DNA from: Sphingomonadales bacterium 39-57-19
GTDB lineage: Bacteria > Pseudomonadota > Alphaproteobacteria > Sphingomonadales > Sphingomonadaceae
Assembly (NCBI GenBank): GCA_002282385.1
Contig: NCJG01000001.1
Coordinates: 62,001-126,000 of the forward strand
DNA length: 64,000 nt
Reading direction: 5' to 3'
In this document: positions 9,276 through 18,310 of the stretch, piece after piece
Layout of the letters: each line of letters begins with the position of its first letter
Numbering within the stretch: position 1 is the first letter of the stretch
The notes under the pieces: generated by a model
The model's database searches: none
What the model was told of the DNA's origin: nothing
The model's input: only the letters and a program-made list of their open reading frames with translations
Position numbers and translations under genes: made by a program

Positions 9276-9887
9276 GTGTCACTTGCGCTGATTGATTATG
9301 GCGCGGGCAATCTGCATTCGGTGCACAATGCGTTGAAAGCGGCGGGCGCAGGCGACGTGCATGTGACCGCCGATCCCGATATTGTTGCCAAAGCCGACCG
9401 CATCGTTCTGCCCGGCGTTGGCGCCTTTGCGCATTGTATGGAGGCACTGTCCGCGATTGACGGCATGGTCGCCGCAATGGAGCAGCGCGTGCGCGTTGAG
9501 GGCATTCCGTTTTTGGGTATTTGCGTCGGTATGCAGCTGTTGGCCGATGCGGGCGTTGAGCACGGCACGACACGAGGGCTTGGCTGGATCGGTGGCACCG
9601 TGCGCGCGATTGCACCGGCTGCGGATTTGAAAATCCCGCATATGGGCTGGAACGACGTTGTTCCAACGCAAGGCGCGCCGTTGATCGAAGCGGGTGAGGC
9701 GTATTTTCTGCATAGCTATCATTTTGATGCAGCCAATGCGGACGATGTACTGGCGACCACGGACCATGGCGGCACTCTCGTCGCTGCTGTGGGCCGTGAC
9801 AACATAATGGGGGTGCAATTTCATCCCGAAAAAAGCCAAGCCTATGGCATTAATTTCCTCAAACGCTTTTTGGAGTGGCAGCTGTGA
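9276..9887 (+). CDS. hisH: Imidazole glycerol phosphate synthase, glutaminase subunit
   Basis: Class I glutamine amidotransferase that feeds ammonia to HisF. 203 residues from a GTG at 9276. The triad is Cys83 in GICVGMQ, and the His and Glu of VQFHPEKS near residues 186-188; PGVGAF lies at about 46-51. It starts three bases after hisB and overlaps hisA at its stop. Confidence 0.96.
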   Translation: MSLALIDYGAGNLHSVHNALKAAGAGDVHVTADPDIVAKADRIVLPGVGAFAHCMEALSAIDGMVAAMEQRVRVEGIPFLGICVGMQLLADAGVEHGTTRGLGWIGGTVRAIAPAADLKIPHMGWNDVVPTQGAPLIEAGEAYFLHSYHFDAANADDVLATTDHGGTLVAAVGRDNIMGVQFHPEKSQAYGINFLKRFLEWQL

Positions 9888-10612
9888 TCGTTTTTCCTGC
9901 GATTGACCTGAAGGGTGGCGAAGTTGTGCGCTTGGCCGAGGGCGATATGAACCGCGCTACGGTCTATGCCGACGACCCCGCCGCGCAGGCGATGCTCTTT
10001 GCCGAACAAGGCGCAGAGTTTCTGCATGTTGTGGATTTGGACGGCGCCTTTGCCGGTCGCCCCGAAAATGCCGAGGCAGTTGAAGGCATCATCGAAAATT
10101 TCCCCGGTTACATCCAATTGGGTGGCGGCATCCGCAATACGCAGACGGTTGAACGCTGGTTCGACATGGGCGTCGCGCGGTTGGTGATTGGCACGGCGGC
10201 GCTCAAAGATCCGCAGTTCGTCAAAGACATGGCGCGCGAATTTGAAGATGGCATTGTGGTTGCCGTGGACGCCCGCGACGGCTTTGTCGCGACCGAGGGC
10301 TGGGCCGAGAAATCGGACATGCCAGTCATCGATTTGGCGCGCCGGTTCGAAGATGCGGGCGTGGCGTCCATCCTGTTCACCGATGTGGGGCGCGACGGGA
10401 TGCTGACCGGATGCAATATCGACGCGACCGTTGATCTGGCGCGGCGCGTAAACATTCCCGTGATCGCCAGCGGCGGGGTGAAGGGCATTGATGACATCCA
10501 CATGCTCGCGCTGCATGCCAAGGACGGCATTGAAGGCGTGATTACCGGCCGTGCGATTTATGATGGCCGGCTGGATCTGGCCACGGCGATTAAAGTGGCG
10601 GAGCGGGCGTGA
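9884..10612 (+). CDS. hisA: Phosphoribosylformimino-AICAR-phosphate isomerase
   Basis: Amadori isomerase of histidine synthesis, a TIM barrel with two phosphate-binding repeats. 242 residues from the GTG at 9884, which overlaps the hisH stop as GTGA and gives MIVFPAIDLKGG; an earlier in-frame GTG at 9875 would add three residues. Catalytic Asp8 sits in PAIDLK, and the second aspartate in VAVDARDG. QLGGGIR and VIASGGVKG are the phosphate motifs. Confidence 0.96.
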   Translation: MIVFPAIDLKGGEVVRLAEGDMNRATVYADDPAAQAMLFAEQGAEFLHVVDLDGAFAGRPENAEAVEGIIENFPGYIQLGGGIRNTQTVERWFDMGVARLVIGTAALKDPQFVKDMAREFEDGIVVAVDARDGFVATEGWAEKSDMPVIDLARRFEDAGVASILFTDVGRDGMLTGCNIDATVDLARRVNIPVIASGGVKGIDDIHMLALHAKDGIEGVITGRAIYDGRLDLATAIKVAERA

Positions 10613-10632
10613 TATTTGGGGCTTGCATGGTT

Positions 10633-10737
10633 CCCCTCCCGCAGGCGGGAGGGGCTAGGGGAGGGCACCTACCCTTCACCGGAGTTCGCTCGCCTTCGGC
10701 TCGCCCCACCCCCAACCCCTCCCGCCTGCGGGAGGGG
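10633..10737. repeat. GC-rich inverted repeat, family C, between hisA and hisF
   Basis: Two near-identical 22-base palindromes (CCCCTCCCGC..GCGGGAGGGG) at 10633-10654 and 10716-10737 flank a ~60-base centre, with inner arms GGGGAGGG and CCCCACCC. The unit lies inside the his operon. Its right end runs directly into hisF so that GGAGG at 10731-10735 becomes that gene's ribosome binding site. Confidence 0.9.
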
Positions 10738-10742
10738 AGAGT

Positions 10743-11501
10743 ATGACCGTCCGCGTCCGTGTCATTCCCTGCCTCGACGTCTCCAATGGCCGCGTGGTCA
10801 AGGGCGTCAATTTTGTCGACCTGCGTGACGCCGGTGATCCGGTCGAGCAGGCGCAGGCATATGATGCGGCGGGCGCCGACGAACTTTGTTTTCTCGACAT
10901 TGGCGCAAGCCATGAAGGGCGCGGCACGATCATTGATGTGGTTCGCCGGACGGCGGAAGTATGTTTCATGCCGCTGACCGTCGGTGGCGGCGTGCGCAGC
11001 GCAGAGGATGCGCGGGCGTTGTTGCTGGCAGGGGCGGATAAGGTCGCGGTCAACAGCGCGGCGGTTGCGCGGCCGGAGGTCGTTGCGGATATCGCCGCAC
11101 GTTTCGGCAGCCAGTGCGTTGTGGCTTCGGTTGATGCGCGGCGCAGCGGCGACCATTGGGAAATCTTCACCCATGGCGGACGCAAGCCAACCGGAATTGA
11201 CGCGCTGGAACATGCCGTAAAACTCGCCGAGCTTGGCGCCGGCGAATTGCTCGTCACCAGCATGGACCGTGACGGTACCCGCGATGGCTATGACCTCGCA
11301 CTCACCCGCGCAATTGCCGATGCGGTCAACATCCCCGTTGTCGCCAGCGGCGGTGTCGGTAACCTTGACCATTTGGTCGACGGCGTGCGTGAAGGCCATG
11401 CGAGTGCAGTGCTCGCGGCGTCGATTTTCCATTTTGGCCAGCACAGCATCGCTGATGCCCATGCGGCATTACGGGCGGCGGGATTACCAGCCCGCGCTTG
11501 A
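10743..11501 (+). CDS. hisF: Imidazole glycerol phosphate synthase, cyclase subunit
   Basis: TIM-barrel cyclase that uses HisH-derived ammonia to form imidazole glycerol phosphate and AICAR. 252 residues. Catalytic Asp12 in [14 protein letters not shown] and the second aspartate in [17 protein letters not shown] and VVASGGVGN are phosphate motifs. Its ribosome binding site (GGAGGGGAGA, 10731-10740) is provided by the end of a palindromic repeat, seven bases from the ATG. hisE and hisI do not follow; groES does. Confidence 0.97.
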   Translation: MTVRVRVIPCLDVSNGRVVKGVNFVDLRDAGDPVEQAQAYDAAGADELCFLDIGASHEGRGTIIDVVRRTAEVCFMPLTVGGGVRSAEDARALLLAGADKVAVNSAAVARPEVVADIAARFGSQCVVASVDARRSGDHWEIFTHGGRKPTGIDALEHAVKLAELGAGELLVTSMDRDGTRDGYDLALTRAIADAVNIPVVASGGVGNLDHLVDGVREGHASAVLAASIFHFGQHSIADAHAALRAAGLPARA

Positions 11502-11534
11502 CCCGCGATGCGAAAAAAATTCGCTTCCCGAGTC

Positions 11535-11562
11535 CTTGACCTGTCATAAAAAGACCCTATCT
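11535..11562 (+). promoter_or_regulatory. Probable heat-shock (RpoH-like) promoter of groESL
   Basis: CTTGAC at 11535-11540 and CCCTATCT at 11555-11562 with a 14-base spacer. This resembles the alphaproteobacterial RpoH pattern (CTTGA.. then CCC.AT.T) more closely than a housekeeping promoter. It ends nine bases before the CIRCE element, so HrcA binding would block the start region. Inferred from sequence only. Confidence 0.55.
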
Positions 11563-11570
11563 GGGCTCCG

Positions 11571-11597
11571 TTAGCACTCGTCCTGTATGAGTGCTAA
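11571..11597 (+). promoter_or_regulatory. CIRCE operator (HrcA binding site)
   Basis: Perfect TTAGCACTC-N9-GAGTGCTAA, the canonical CIRCE inverted repeat bound by the heat-shock repressor HrcA, 72 bases before groES. hrcA itself is not in the window. Confidence 0.97.
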
Positions 11598-11669
11598 TGC
11601 ACATTCATTGCCGTCCCCTGCTTGATGTAGGCGTGGCGGGATGGCGAAACAGAAAAAGGATAGTTCAAC

Positions 11670-11957
11670 ATGGCATTTCGTCCATTGCATGATCGCGTTC
11701 TCGTCCGTCGGGTCGAGGCCGAAGCAAAAACCGCTGGCGGGATCATCATCCCTGATACAGCTCAGGAAAAGCCACAGGAAGGCGAAGTCGTCTCCGTGGG
11801 TACCGGTACACGCGCCGATGACGGTACTGTAACCGCACTCGACGTCAAAGCTGGCGACAAGATCCTGTTCGGCAAATGGTCGGGCACCGAAGTCAAGATC
11901 GACGGTGAAGACCTGTTGATCATGAAGGAATCGGACATTTTGGGAATCGTTTCCTAA
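11670..11957 (+). CDS. groES: Co-chaperonin GroES
   Basis: 10-kDa lid of the GroEL folding chamber, 95 residues. Typical features are the N-terminal [12 protein letters not shown], the mobile loop [12 protein letters not shown] at about 20-35, which contacts GroEL, and the C-terminal ESDILGIV. Expressed from the CIRCE/RpoH-like region just upstream and followed 113 bases later by groEL. Confidence 0.98.
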   Translation: MAFRPLHDRVLVRRVEAEAKTAGGIIIPDTAQEKPQEGEVVSVGTGTRADDGTVTALDVKAGDKILFGKWSGTEVKIDGEDLLIMKESDILGIVS

Positions 11958-11972
11958 GCGCACCGCAAAATC

Positions 11973-12032
11973 CGTCACCCTGAACTTGTTTCAGGGTCTT
12001 AATTAAGATGCTGAAACAAGTTCAGCATGACG
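11973..12032. repeat. REPIN-like palindromic repeat, family A copy 2
   Basis: The shortest copy: the two ~29-base halves abut with almost no loop, making a near-perfect long hairpin between groES and groEL. It begins CGTCACCCTGAACTTG and ends with the complement. Transcribed, it would form a stable stem in the groESL mRNA and could differentially affect groES and groEL message stability; that effect is inference. Confidence 0.92.
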
Positions 12033-12058
12033 GCTTTGAAAAGTAGAGTTCAAACTAA

Positions 12059-13726
<1,668 letters not shown>

Positions 13727-13756
13727 TCGTCCAACGCTTTTTGAAGCACAGATAAT

Positions 13757-13787
13757 GGGCCGGAGGGGAAACCTTCCGGCCTTTTTT
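13757..13787 (+). terminator. Rho-independent terminator of groESL
   Basis: GGCCGGA at 13758-13764 pairs with TCCGGCC at 13775-13781, extended by inner AGG/CCT pairs, and is followed by six T residues at 13782-13787. Confidence 0.9.
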
Positions 13788-13796
13788 GTTGTGTCG

Positions 13797-14489
13797 TTAT
13801 TGTGTGCCGCGGCGCTGTTCGGCGATGCGTTCGGCGGTGAGGAGCAAAGCTTCTAGGTCAGCCAGATCAATGTCGAAGCTTTCATGCGCTTCCTGCACGG
13901 CTTGATCGATATCGGCCCGCAAGAGGCCAACGGGCAGGGCGGGTGTGGCTACCGCGCGATGCGGATAGCTATGGCCGCTGAAACGGTGGAATAACCATCC
14001 TGCCGCAAGCAATGCCGCGGAATTGGCGGCGACGATCGACATTGGGTATATATATCCCGCATCGACAATGGCTTGGCCGCCCAAGATGGTCGTGATGGCG
14101 ACAGCGCCGCTGGGTGGATGAAGGCAACGCAGCAACGACATCAACAATATCGACGCGGCCACGGCAATGGCGATCGCGGCAAAGGTGACGGGTACCATAT
14201 GCAGCACCGTCACGCCGACCAACGCGGAAATGACATTGCCGCCGAACACGGGCCATGGCTGTGCTAATGGGCTTGATGGCACCACGAAAACCAGCACCGC
14301 CGATGCCCCAATGGGTGCAATCAGGAACGGCAAAGCAGGGAATATGTCCTGAACGCCAAGTCCCACAAGAGCCGCGACAAGGACGCCAAGGCCGGCACCG
14401 GCACATGCGATCAACCGGTCATGCAAGCTTGCGCCGGCAAGTTTCGGTACGAAAATGCGCCACCGGCCGGATGTTTCTACGGTCGCCAT
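13797..14489 (-). CDS. HPP-family membrane protein
   Basis: 230 residues. Residues about 20-180 carry four to six membrane helices with the family signature CLHPPSGAVA and the FLIAPIGASAVLVF stretch. A soluble, acidic helical C-terminal tail follows (about 185-230). HPP proteins in bacteria and chloroplasts have been linked to nitrite transport, but the substrate here is unknown. It lies four bases downstream of the NTF2-like gene, so the two are probably co-transcribed on the minus strand. Confidence 0.85.
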   Translation of the reverse strand: MATVETSGRWRIFVPKLAGASLHDRLIACAGAGLGVLVAALVGLGVQDIFPALPFLIAPIGASAVLVFVVPSSPLAQPWPVFGGNVISALVGVTVLHMVPVTFAAIAIAVAASILLMSLLRCLHPPSGAVAITTILGGQAIVDAGYIYPMSIVAANSAALLAAGWLFHRFSGHSYPHRAVATPALPVGLLRADIDQAVQEAHESFDIDLADLEALLLTAERIAEQRRGTQ

Positions 14490-14493
14490 GCGC

Positions 14494-14886
14494 TTAAGCG
14501 CTCATATGCTGCAGCATCTCGCCCATTTTCTGGTGGAGCATATTCATGCCCTTCAACGGCCGAACCATGACCTTGAAATGGGTGATGAGGCCATCATCAT
14601 CGCAGCTAATCATGTCGATGCCATTGATGGCGATACCGTCGATCACGGTTTGGAATTCAAGAATGGCGCTGTTTTCGCGGTGCCATTCACCGACATAGGC
14701 AAATTCGGCATTGCCGAGCGTGTGGCCAGCGGCGGCGAGATATTTGGCGGTGATGGCCTTGCCCACTTGCGGCGAGTGCACGACGGGGCTTTCAAACACA
14801 CAATCGTCGTGCAGGATGGCGGCTATCGTATCAACATCGCGTGACAGGGCAACTGTGTGCCAGATTTCGGCGGGGTTATGGGGCAT
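14494..14886 (-). CDS. NTF2-like / SnoaL-like small protein
   Basis: 130 residues from the ATG at 14886 with TAGGAGAA upstream. The pattern fits a SnoaL/NTF2-like cone fold: an N-terminal helix (PAEIWHTVALSRDVDTIAAIL), then HDDCVFESPVVHSPQVGKAI, followed by alternating strands and DMISCDDDGLITHFKVMVRP, the most typical stretch. Such proteins may be isomerases, dehydratases or binding proteins; nothing here decides between them. No signal peptide. Confidence 0.75.
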   Translation of the reverse strand: MPHNPAEIWHTVALSRDVDTIAAILHDDCVFESPVVHSPQVGKAITAKYLAAAGHTLGNAEFAYVGEWHRENSAILEFQTVIDGIAINGIDMISCDDDGLITHFKVMVRPLKGMNMLHQKMGEMLQHMSA

Positions 14887-14902
14887 GACGTGTTCTCCTA
14901 TA

Positions 14903-15008
14903 CCGTAGTGCTGAGCCTGTCGAAGCACGCCTGTCGGGGGTAGCGCTACACCCGATAAGCGCCCTTCGACGGACGCAGCCGCGTTGCGGCTGCTGCTCAG
15001 GGCTACGG
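14903..15008. repeat. Inverted palindromic repeat, family D copy 1
   Basis: Starts CCGTAGTGCTGAGCCTGTCGAAG and ends with its imperfect complement (CTTCGACGG... GCTCAGGGCTACGG), with an internal GC hairpin (CGCAGCCGC..GCGGCTGCTG). Related right-hand halves occur at 18218-18263 and 19562-19607. It fills the gap between the NTF2-like gene and the dehydrogenase. This TCGAAG/CTGAGC type of repeat is widespread in bacterial genomes. Confidence 0.8.
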
Positions 15009-15014
15009 TGTTTA

Positions 15015-15959
15015 TTAATATCCCAGATCGAGGTTTACCATTGGCTCAAGCGGCGCGCCTTGGCGGTAGCGTTCGAGATTTTCGAAGAAGCGCGTGGCGG
15101 AACGCACGAACATTTTGTCCTGCGCGCGGCCCGACAGGTGCATGGTGACATGCGCGTTGTCGAGGCTCCACAGCACATGGTCAGCTGGCAAAGGTTCAGG
15201 CGTTGTCACATCCAGAAACGCATTGGCAATTTGCTTGTCTTGCAATGCGGTGACCAATGCGTCCTGATCGATGACGGAACCGCGCGCGATGTTGATGAGC
15301 GTTGCGCTATTTTTCATCGCGGCAAGTTCGTCTGCGCCAATCATGCCGTCGGTTTCTGCGGTCGCGGGAACGGCAAGGATGACCCAATCAAAATCGCCCA
15401 ATTGCGCACGCCATTGATCGGGCGTCAGCGTGTTTGGGCCTGCCGAGCGGCGCACAATGGTGACATCGACGCCAAAGGGCTTCAGCCGCTCTTCAATCAG
15501 CTTTCCAATCGCGCCATAGCCAAGCAGCAAAGCCTTGGAACCGAACAGTTCAACCTTGCCAGGCGAATCGAGCAGCCATTCGCGGCGTTCCTGCGCGCGG
15601 ACAACTTCGCGGTAGTTCTTCGCGACCGTCAGCATGCCCATGACGACATATTCGGCGATGGTAATCGCGTTAATGCCTGCACCATTGGTGACAACGCAGC
15701 CCTGCGCCTTCAACTGCGCCAGCGGCATACCGTCGACACCGGCATAGATGCTGTTCAGCCATTTCATGTTGGTCGCGGCATTGATGACCGTGGCCATATC
15801 GCCCTTGTCATACATGTCGAACCAGCCAATCTCCGCCTGCGGCGCGAGGGCAAGCGCCTCTTCCTTCGACATGAAGAAATGCGGTTCGATCCAATCGGGC
15901 AAGCGCGGTTCAATCAGGGGGCGCACAAGGCCCGACATCACGAGTTTCGTTTTGGTCAT
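15015..15959 (-). CDS. D-isomer specific 2-hydroxyacid dehydrogenase
   Basis: 314-residue NAD(P)-dependent dehydrogenase reducing a 2-keto acid or oxidising a D-2-hydroxyacid. Rossmann motif LLGYGAIGKLIEERL near residue 145-160; catalytic Arg in INIARGSVID near 228, Glu in DVTTPEPLP and His in HVTMHLSG near the end. Shape resembles GhrA/SerA-like single-domain family members of ~310 residues. Substrate not determinable. The start codon is four bases beyond the first family-B repeat, on the other side of which lies the DUF559 gene. Confidence 0.85.
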   Translation of the reverse strand: MTKTKLVMSGLVRPLIEPRLPDWIEPHFFMSKEEALALAPQAEIGWFDMYDKGDMATVINAATNMKWLNSIYAGVDGMPLAQLKAQGCVVTNGAGINAITIAEYVVMGMLTVAKNYREVVRAQERREWLLDSPGKVELFGSKALLLGYGAIGKLIEERLKPFGVDVTIVRRSAGPNTLTPDQWRAQLGDFDWVILAVPATAETDGMIGADELAAMKNSATLINIARGSVIDQDALVTALQDKQIANAFLDVTTPEPLPADHVLWSLDNAHVTMHLSGRAQDKMFVRSATRFFENLERYRQGAPLEPMVNLDLGY

Positions 15960-15961
15960 TT

Positions 15962-16393
15962 TTATTCCTCTCCATCGACTTGCGATGGGGAGGTGGCATC
16001 GCGAAGCGATGACGGAGGGGCCTTCCCAAAGCGCACAAGTCGGTCGTCGATTGTGGCGACAATGTTATGTGTTACGTCTGTTGGATTCCTGAGTACGTCA
16101 ATTGCCGGAATACGCAAGGTGTCGATGCGATGTTCCGACAGCCACGCATCACGCGCAATATCCCGCATCGCCCGGACGTCGGTGTCATGCGCTGCGCCAT
16201 CGACCTCAATCGCCAAATTGGCGCGTGCGCAGAAAAAATCGAGGACATAGGGTCCGGCGGGATGTTGCTTGCGGAATTTGTGTCCTGACGGCGATGTGCG
16301 CAGATATTGCCACAACATAAGTTCCGGCTTGGTCAGTTCGCGGCGAAACTGTTTGGCGCGGGTGACTGACAAGGCGGATTTGCGCGGACGCAC
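15962..16393 (-). CDS. DUF559 (Vsr-like fold) endonuclease-domain protein bracketed by inverted repeats
   Basis: 143 residues from a GTG at 16393. The DUF559 core is clear: RRELTKPELMLWQYLRTS, then FRKQHPAGPYVLDFFCARA and LAIEVDGAAH, which carry the acidic and lysine residues of a PD-(D/E)XK/Vsr-like nuclease site. Two signs fix the start: GGAGGGG at 16400-16406 (minus strand) lies six bases upstream and belongs to a family-B repeat, and the conserved core begins soon after. Longer in-frame starts would only translate the repeat. The C-terminal ~18 residues are encoded by another copy. Target and activity are unproven. Confidence 0.8.
   Translation of the reverse strand: MRPRKSALSVTRAKQFRRELTKPELMLWQYLRTSPSGHKFRKQHPAGPYVLDFFCARANLAIEVDGAAHDTDVRAMRDIARDAWLSEHRIDTLRIPAIDVLRNPTDVTHNIVATIDDRLVRFGKAPPSSLRDATSPSQVDGEE
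15966..16020 (+). repeat. Palindromic repeat, family B copy 1 (left flank of DUF559 gene)
   Basis: A hairpin CCTCTCCATCG-acttg-CGATGGGGAGG, then TGGC, then a second small hairpin ATCGC/GCGAT, then GACGGAGGGG. The DUF559 gene, read on the minus strand, ends inside this unit, so the repeat encodes the nuclease's last ~18 residues (…ATSPSQVDGEE). Confidence 0.92.
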
Positions 16394-16399
16394 TTTGGC

Positions 16400-16453
16400 C
16401 CCTCCGTCAGTCCTGCGGACTGCCACCTCCCCATCGCAAGTCGATGGGGAGGA
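16400..16453 (-). repeat. Palindromic repeat, family B copy 2 (right flank of DUF559 gene, inverted)
   Basis: Same unit as 15966-16020 but in opposite orientation, with the variable inner hairpin AGTCCGCAGGACT in place of ATCGC..GCGAT. Read on the minus strand its end, GACGGAGGGG, provides the ribosome binding site for the DUF559 gene. The gene and its two flanking copies together form a ~490-bp symmetrical unit. Confidence 0.92.
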
Positions 16454-16477
16454 TGTACAGGCGTACTTTGTTTCTTT

Positions 16478-16540
16478 CCTCCCCATCGACTTGCGATGGA
16501 GAGGTGGCAGCCGGTGCGTTAGCATCGGATGACGGAGGGG
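16478..16540 (+). repeat. Palindromic repeat, family B copy 3
   Basis: A third copy, in the same orientation as copy 1, with a longer inner segment (GCCGGTGCG..). It lies between the DUF559 unit and the end of cysS, only five bases past the cysS stop, so copies 2 and 3 form an inverted pair ~25 bases apart. Confidence 0.9.
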
Positions 16541-16545
16541 CTTGC

Positions 16546-18030
16546 TCAAACATCCAACTTCCAATCCCAGCCAAGCGGATCGCCGTCCATGACTTCAACG
16601 CCTTTGGCGATGAGGTCGTCGCGGATGGCATCGGACTTGGCGAAGTCTTTTTCGGCGCGCGCGTCTTTACGTGCGGTGAGGGCGGTTTCGATTTCGGATT
16701 CGGTAATGACGGCGGCTTTGGGCCGGATGCGCAGGTCGGTGCGGGTAAGGCTATTAAGGTTCAGACCCAGAACTGCGTCCATCTCGGCAATCGCGGCAAG
16801 ATGCTGTGCAGCGTCGACCTTCTTCAAGCCGATGAGTGTTTCTAGCGATGTTATTGCGATAGCCGTGTTGAGGTCATCTTCGACTGCAGTGGCGAAGTCT
16901 TTAAGCGCCGCCGAAATCGCCGGAGCAACGTCACCCTGAACGTGTTTCAGGGTCTTACTTTCCGACGTCGCTAAGTAAGATGCTGAAACAAGTTCAGCAT
17001 GACGGGCTTTAAGGTTTGAGACAGCCATCACCATCCGCTTCAGTCTTACAAATGCAGCCTGCAAACCTTCCCAGCTAAACTCCAGCTCGCTGCGGTAATG
17101 CGCTTGCAGGCACATCAGGCGGTAGGCGAGGGGGTGGAAGCCTTTGTCGATCAGCAATTGCACGCGCAGAAATTCGCCCGATGATTTGCTCATCTTGCCG
17201 CTGCGTTCGATCAGGAAATTGTTGTGCATCCAAAATTGTGCACCGCTGTGGTCACCGCCGCAGCGCGCCTGATTTTGCGCGATTTCATTGGGGTGGTGGA
17301 TTTCGCGATGGTCGATGCCGCCGGTGTGGATGTCAAACGGCAGGCCAAGCAGCGCCTCTGACATCACAGAGCATTCCAAATGCCAACCCGGCGCGCCTTT
17401 GCCCCATGGGCTGTCCCATTCCATCTGCCGCGTTTCGCCCGCGGGCGTCTTGCGCCAAATGGCAAAGTCGGCGGCGTGGCGTTTGCCTTCGACCTCTTCG
17501 ATGCGGCCCTCTCCGTCCTCGGTCTTGGCACGGGCCAATGCGCCATAATTGGCAACGGTCGAGGTGTCGAAATACAGGCCCGATTCCAGTTCGTAGCAAT
17601 GCTTGTCGGCAATGCTGGTGGCATAGGCGATCATCGCGGGCACATATTCGGTCGCAATCGACCAATGCGCGGGCTGACGGATGTTCAGCGCTTTAATGTC
17701 GTCCCAATAAGCTTGCGTATAATGCCGCGCGATGTCCCAGATTGACTGCGCTTTTTCCGCCGCCATTTTCTCCATCTTGTCCTCGCCCGCATCGGCGTCG
17801 TCGGTCAGGTGGCCGACATCGGTGATGTTGATGACATGGGTGAGCTTATAGCCCTTATATGACAACACCCGGCCAAGCGTGTCGGCAAAAACATAGGCGC
17901 GCATGTTGCCAATGTGCGGATAATTATACACCGTCGGGCCGCAGGTATAAACGCGCGCCTCGCCAGCGTGGACGGGTGTGAAGGTTTCCAGTTGCCGGGT
18001 CAGGCTGTTGAAGAGTTTAAGCTCGGACAT
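16546..18030 (-). CDS. cysS: Cysteinyl-tRNA synthetase with repeat-encoded insertion
   Basis: Class I aminoacyl-tRNA synthetase charging tRNA-Cys. 494 residues from the ATG at 18030. The zinc ligands are Cys30, Cys220, His245 and Glu249; the HIGH-like motif is HIGN at 39-42 and KMSKS is at 279-283. Residues 343-367 (starting RHAELVSAS, ending KHVQGD) are encoded by a family-A palindromic repeat lying in frame between the catalytic half and the C-terminal helical domain. The frame stays open and the remainder of the protein is normal, so the enzyme is probably functional with a surface loop extension. Confidence 0.96.
   Translation of the reverse strand: MSELKLFNSLTRQLETFTPVHAGEARVYTCGPTVYNYPHIGNMRAYVFADTLGRVLSYKGYKLTHVINITDVGHLTDDADAGEDKMEKMAAEKAQSIWDIARHYTQAYWDDIKALNIRQPAHWSIATEYVPAMIAYATSIADKHCYELESGLYFDTSTVANYGALARAKTEDGEGRIEEVEGKRHAADFAIWRKTPAGETRQMEWDSPWGKGAPGWHLECSVMSEALLGLPFDIHTGGIDHREIHHPNEIAQNQARCGGDHSGAQFWMHNNFLIERSGKMSKSSGEFLRVQLLIDKGFHPLAYRLMCLQAHYRSELEFSWEGLQAAFVRLKRMVMAVSNLKARHAELVSASYLATSESKTLKHVQGDVAPAISAALKDFATAVEDDLNTAIAITSLETLIGLKKVDAAQHLAAIAEMDAVLGLNLNSLTRTDLRIRPKAAVITESEIETALTARKDARAEKDFAKSDAIRDDLIAKGVEVMDGDPLGWDWKLDV
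16929..17004. repeat. REPIN-like palindromic repeat, family A copy 3, inside cysS
   Basis: 76 bases with the same ends (CGTCACCCTGAAC and the complement) and the same TCTTACTT inner flank as the intergenic copies, but with one change in the left arm (CGTG for CTTG). It is wholly within the cysS coding sequence and translates as residues 343-367. Compare the Rickettsia palindromic elements that insert in genes. Confidence 0.95.
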
Positions 18031-18084
18031 GGATTGGCGATGCTGGAAATGGGTGCGTAGGTCAACCCACCTCCAATCTCCAAC

Positions 18085-18270
18085 CGTCACCCTGAACTTG
18101 TTTCAGGGTCTTACTTTGTCCACTGCCATCAAAAAAGTAAGATGCTGAAACAAGTTCAGCATGACGGTAATTAAAGTTTAAAAGGGCCGAATGTCAGTGT
18201 TGCGCCGCGGTCGAGAGGCGCCCTTCGACGGACGCAGGCGCTGCCTGCTGCTCAGGGCTGCGGTAATATT
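18085..18270. repeat. Composite repeat block 1 (family A REPIN plus family D half)
   Basis: A full family-A unit (18085-18166) followed by TAATTAAAGTTTAAAAGGGC and a family-D half (18218-18263), ending CGGTAATATT. Nearly the same ~187-base block in the same orientation occurs at 19428-19614. It lies upstream of cysS and downstream of the desaturase gene; the 280-base gap here holds no gene I can support. Confidence 0.9.
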
Positions 18271-18310
18271 GTTTACTGGCGCATCGGCTGCTGCTTGTAT
18301 CCCAATTCGC

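Noticed and set aside
16394..16564. Longer N-terminus for the DUF559 protein
   Set aside because: The extra 57 residues are translations of palindromic repeats and the cysS tail; a ribosome binding site favours 16393.
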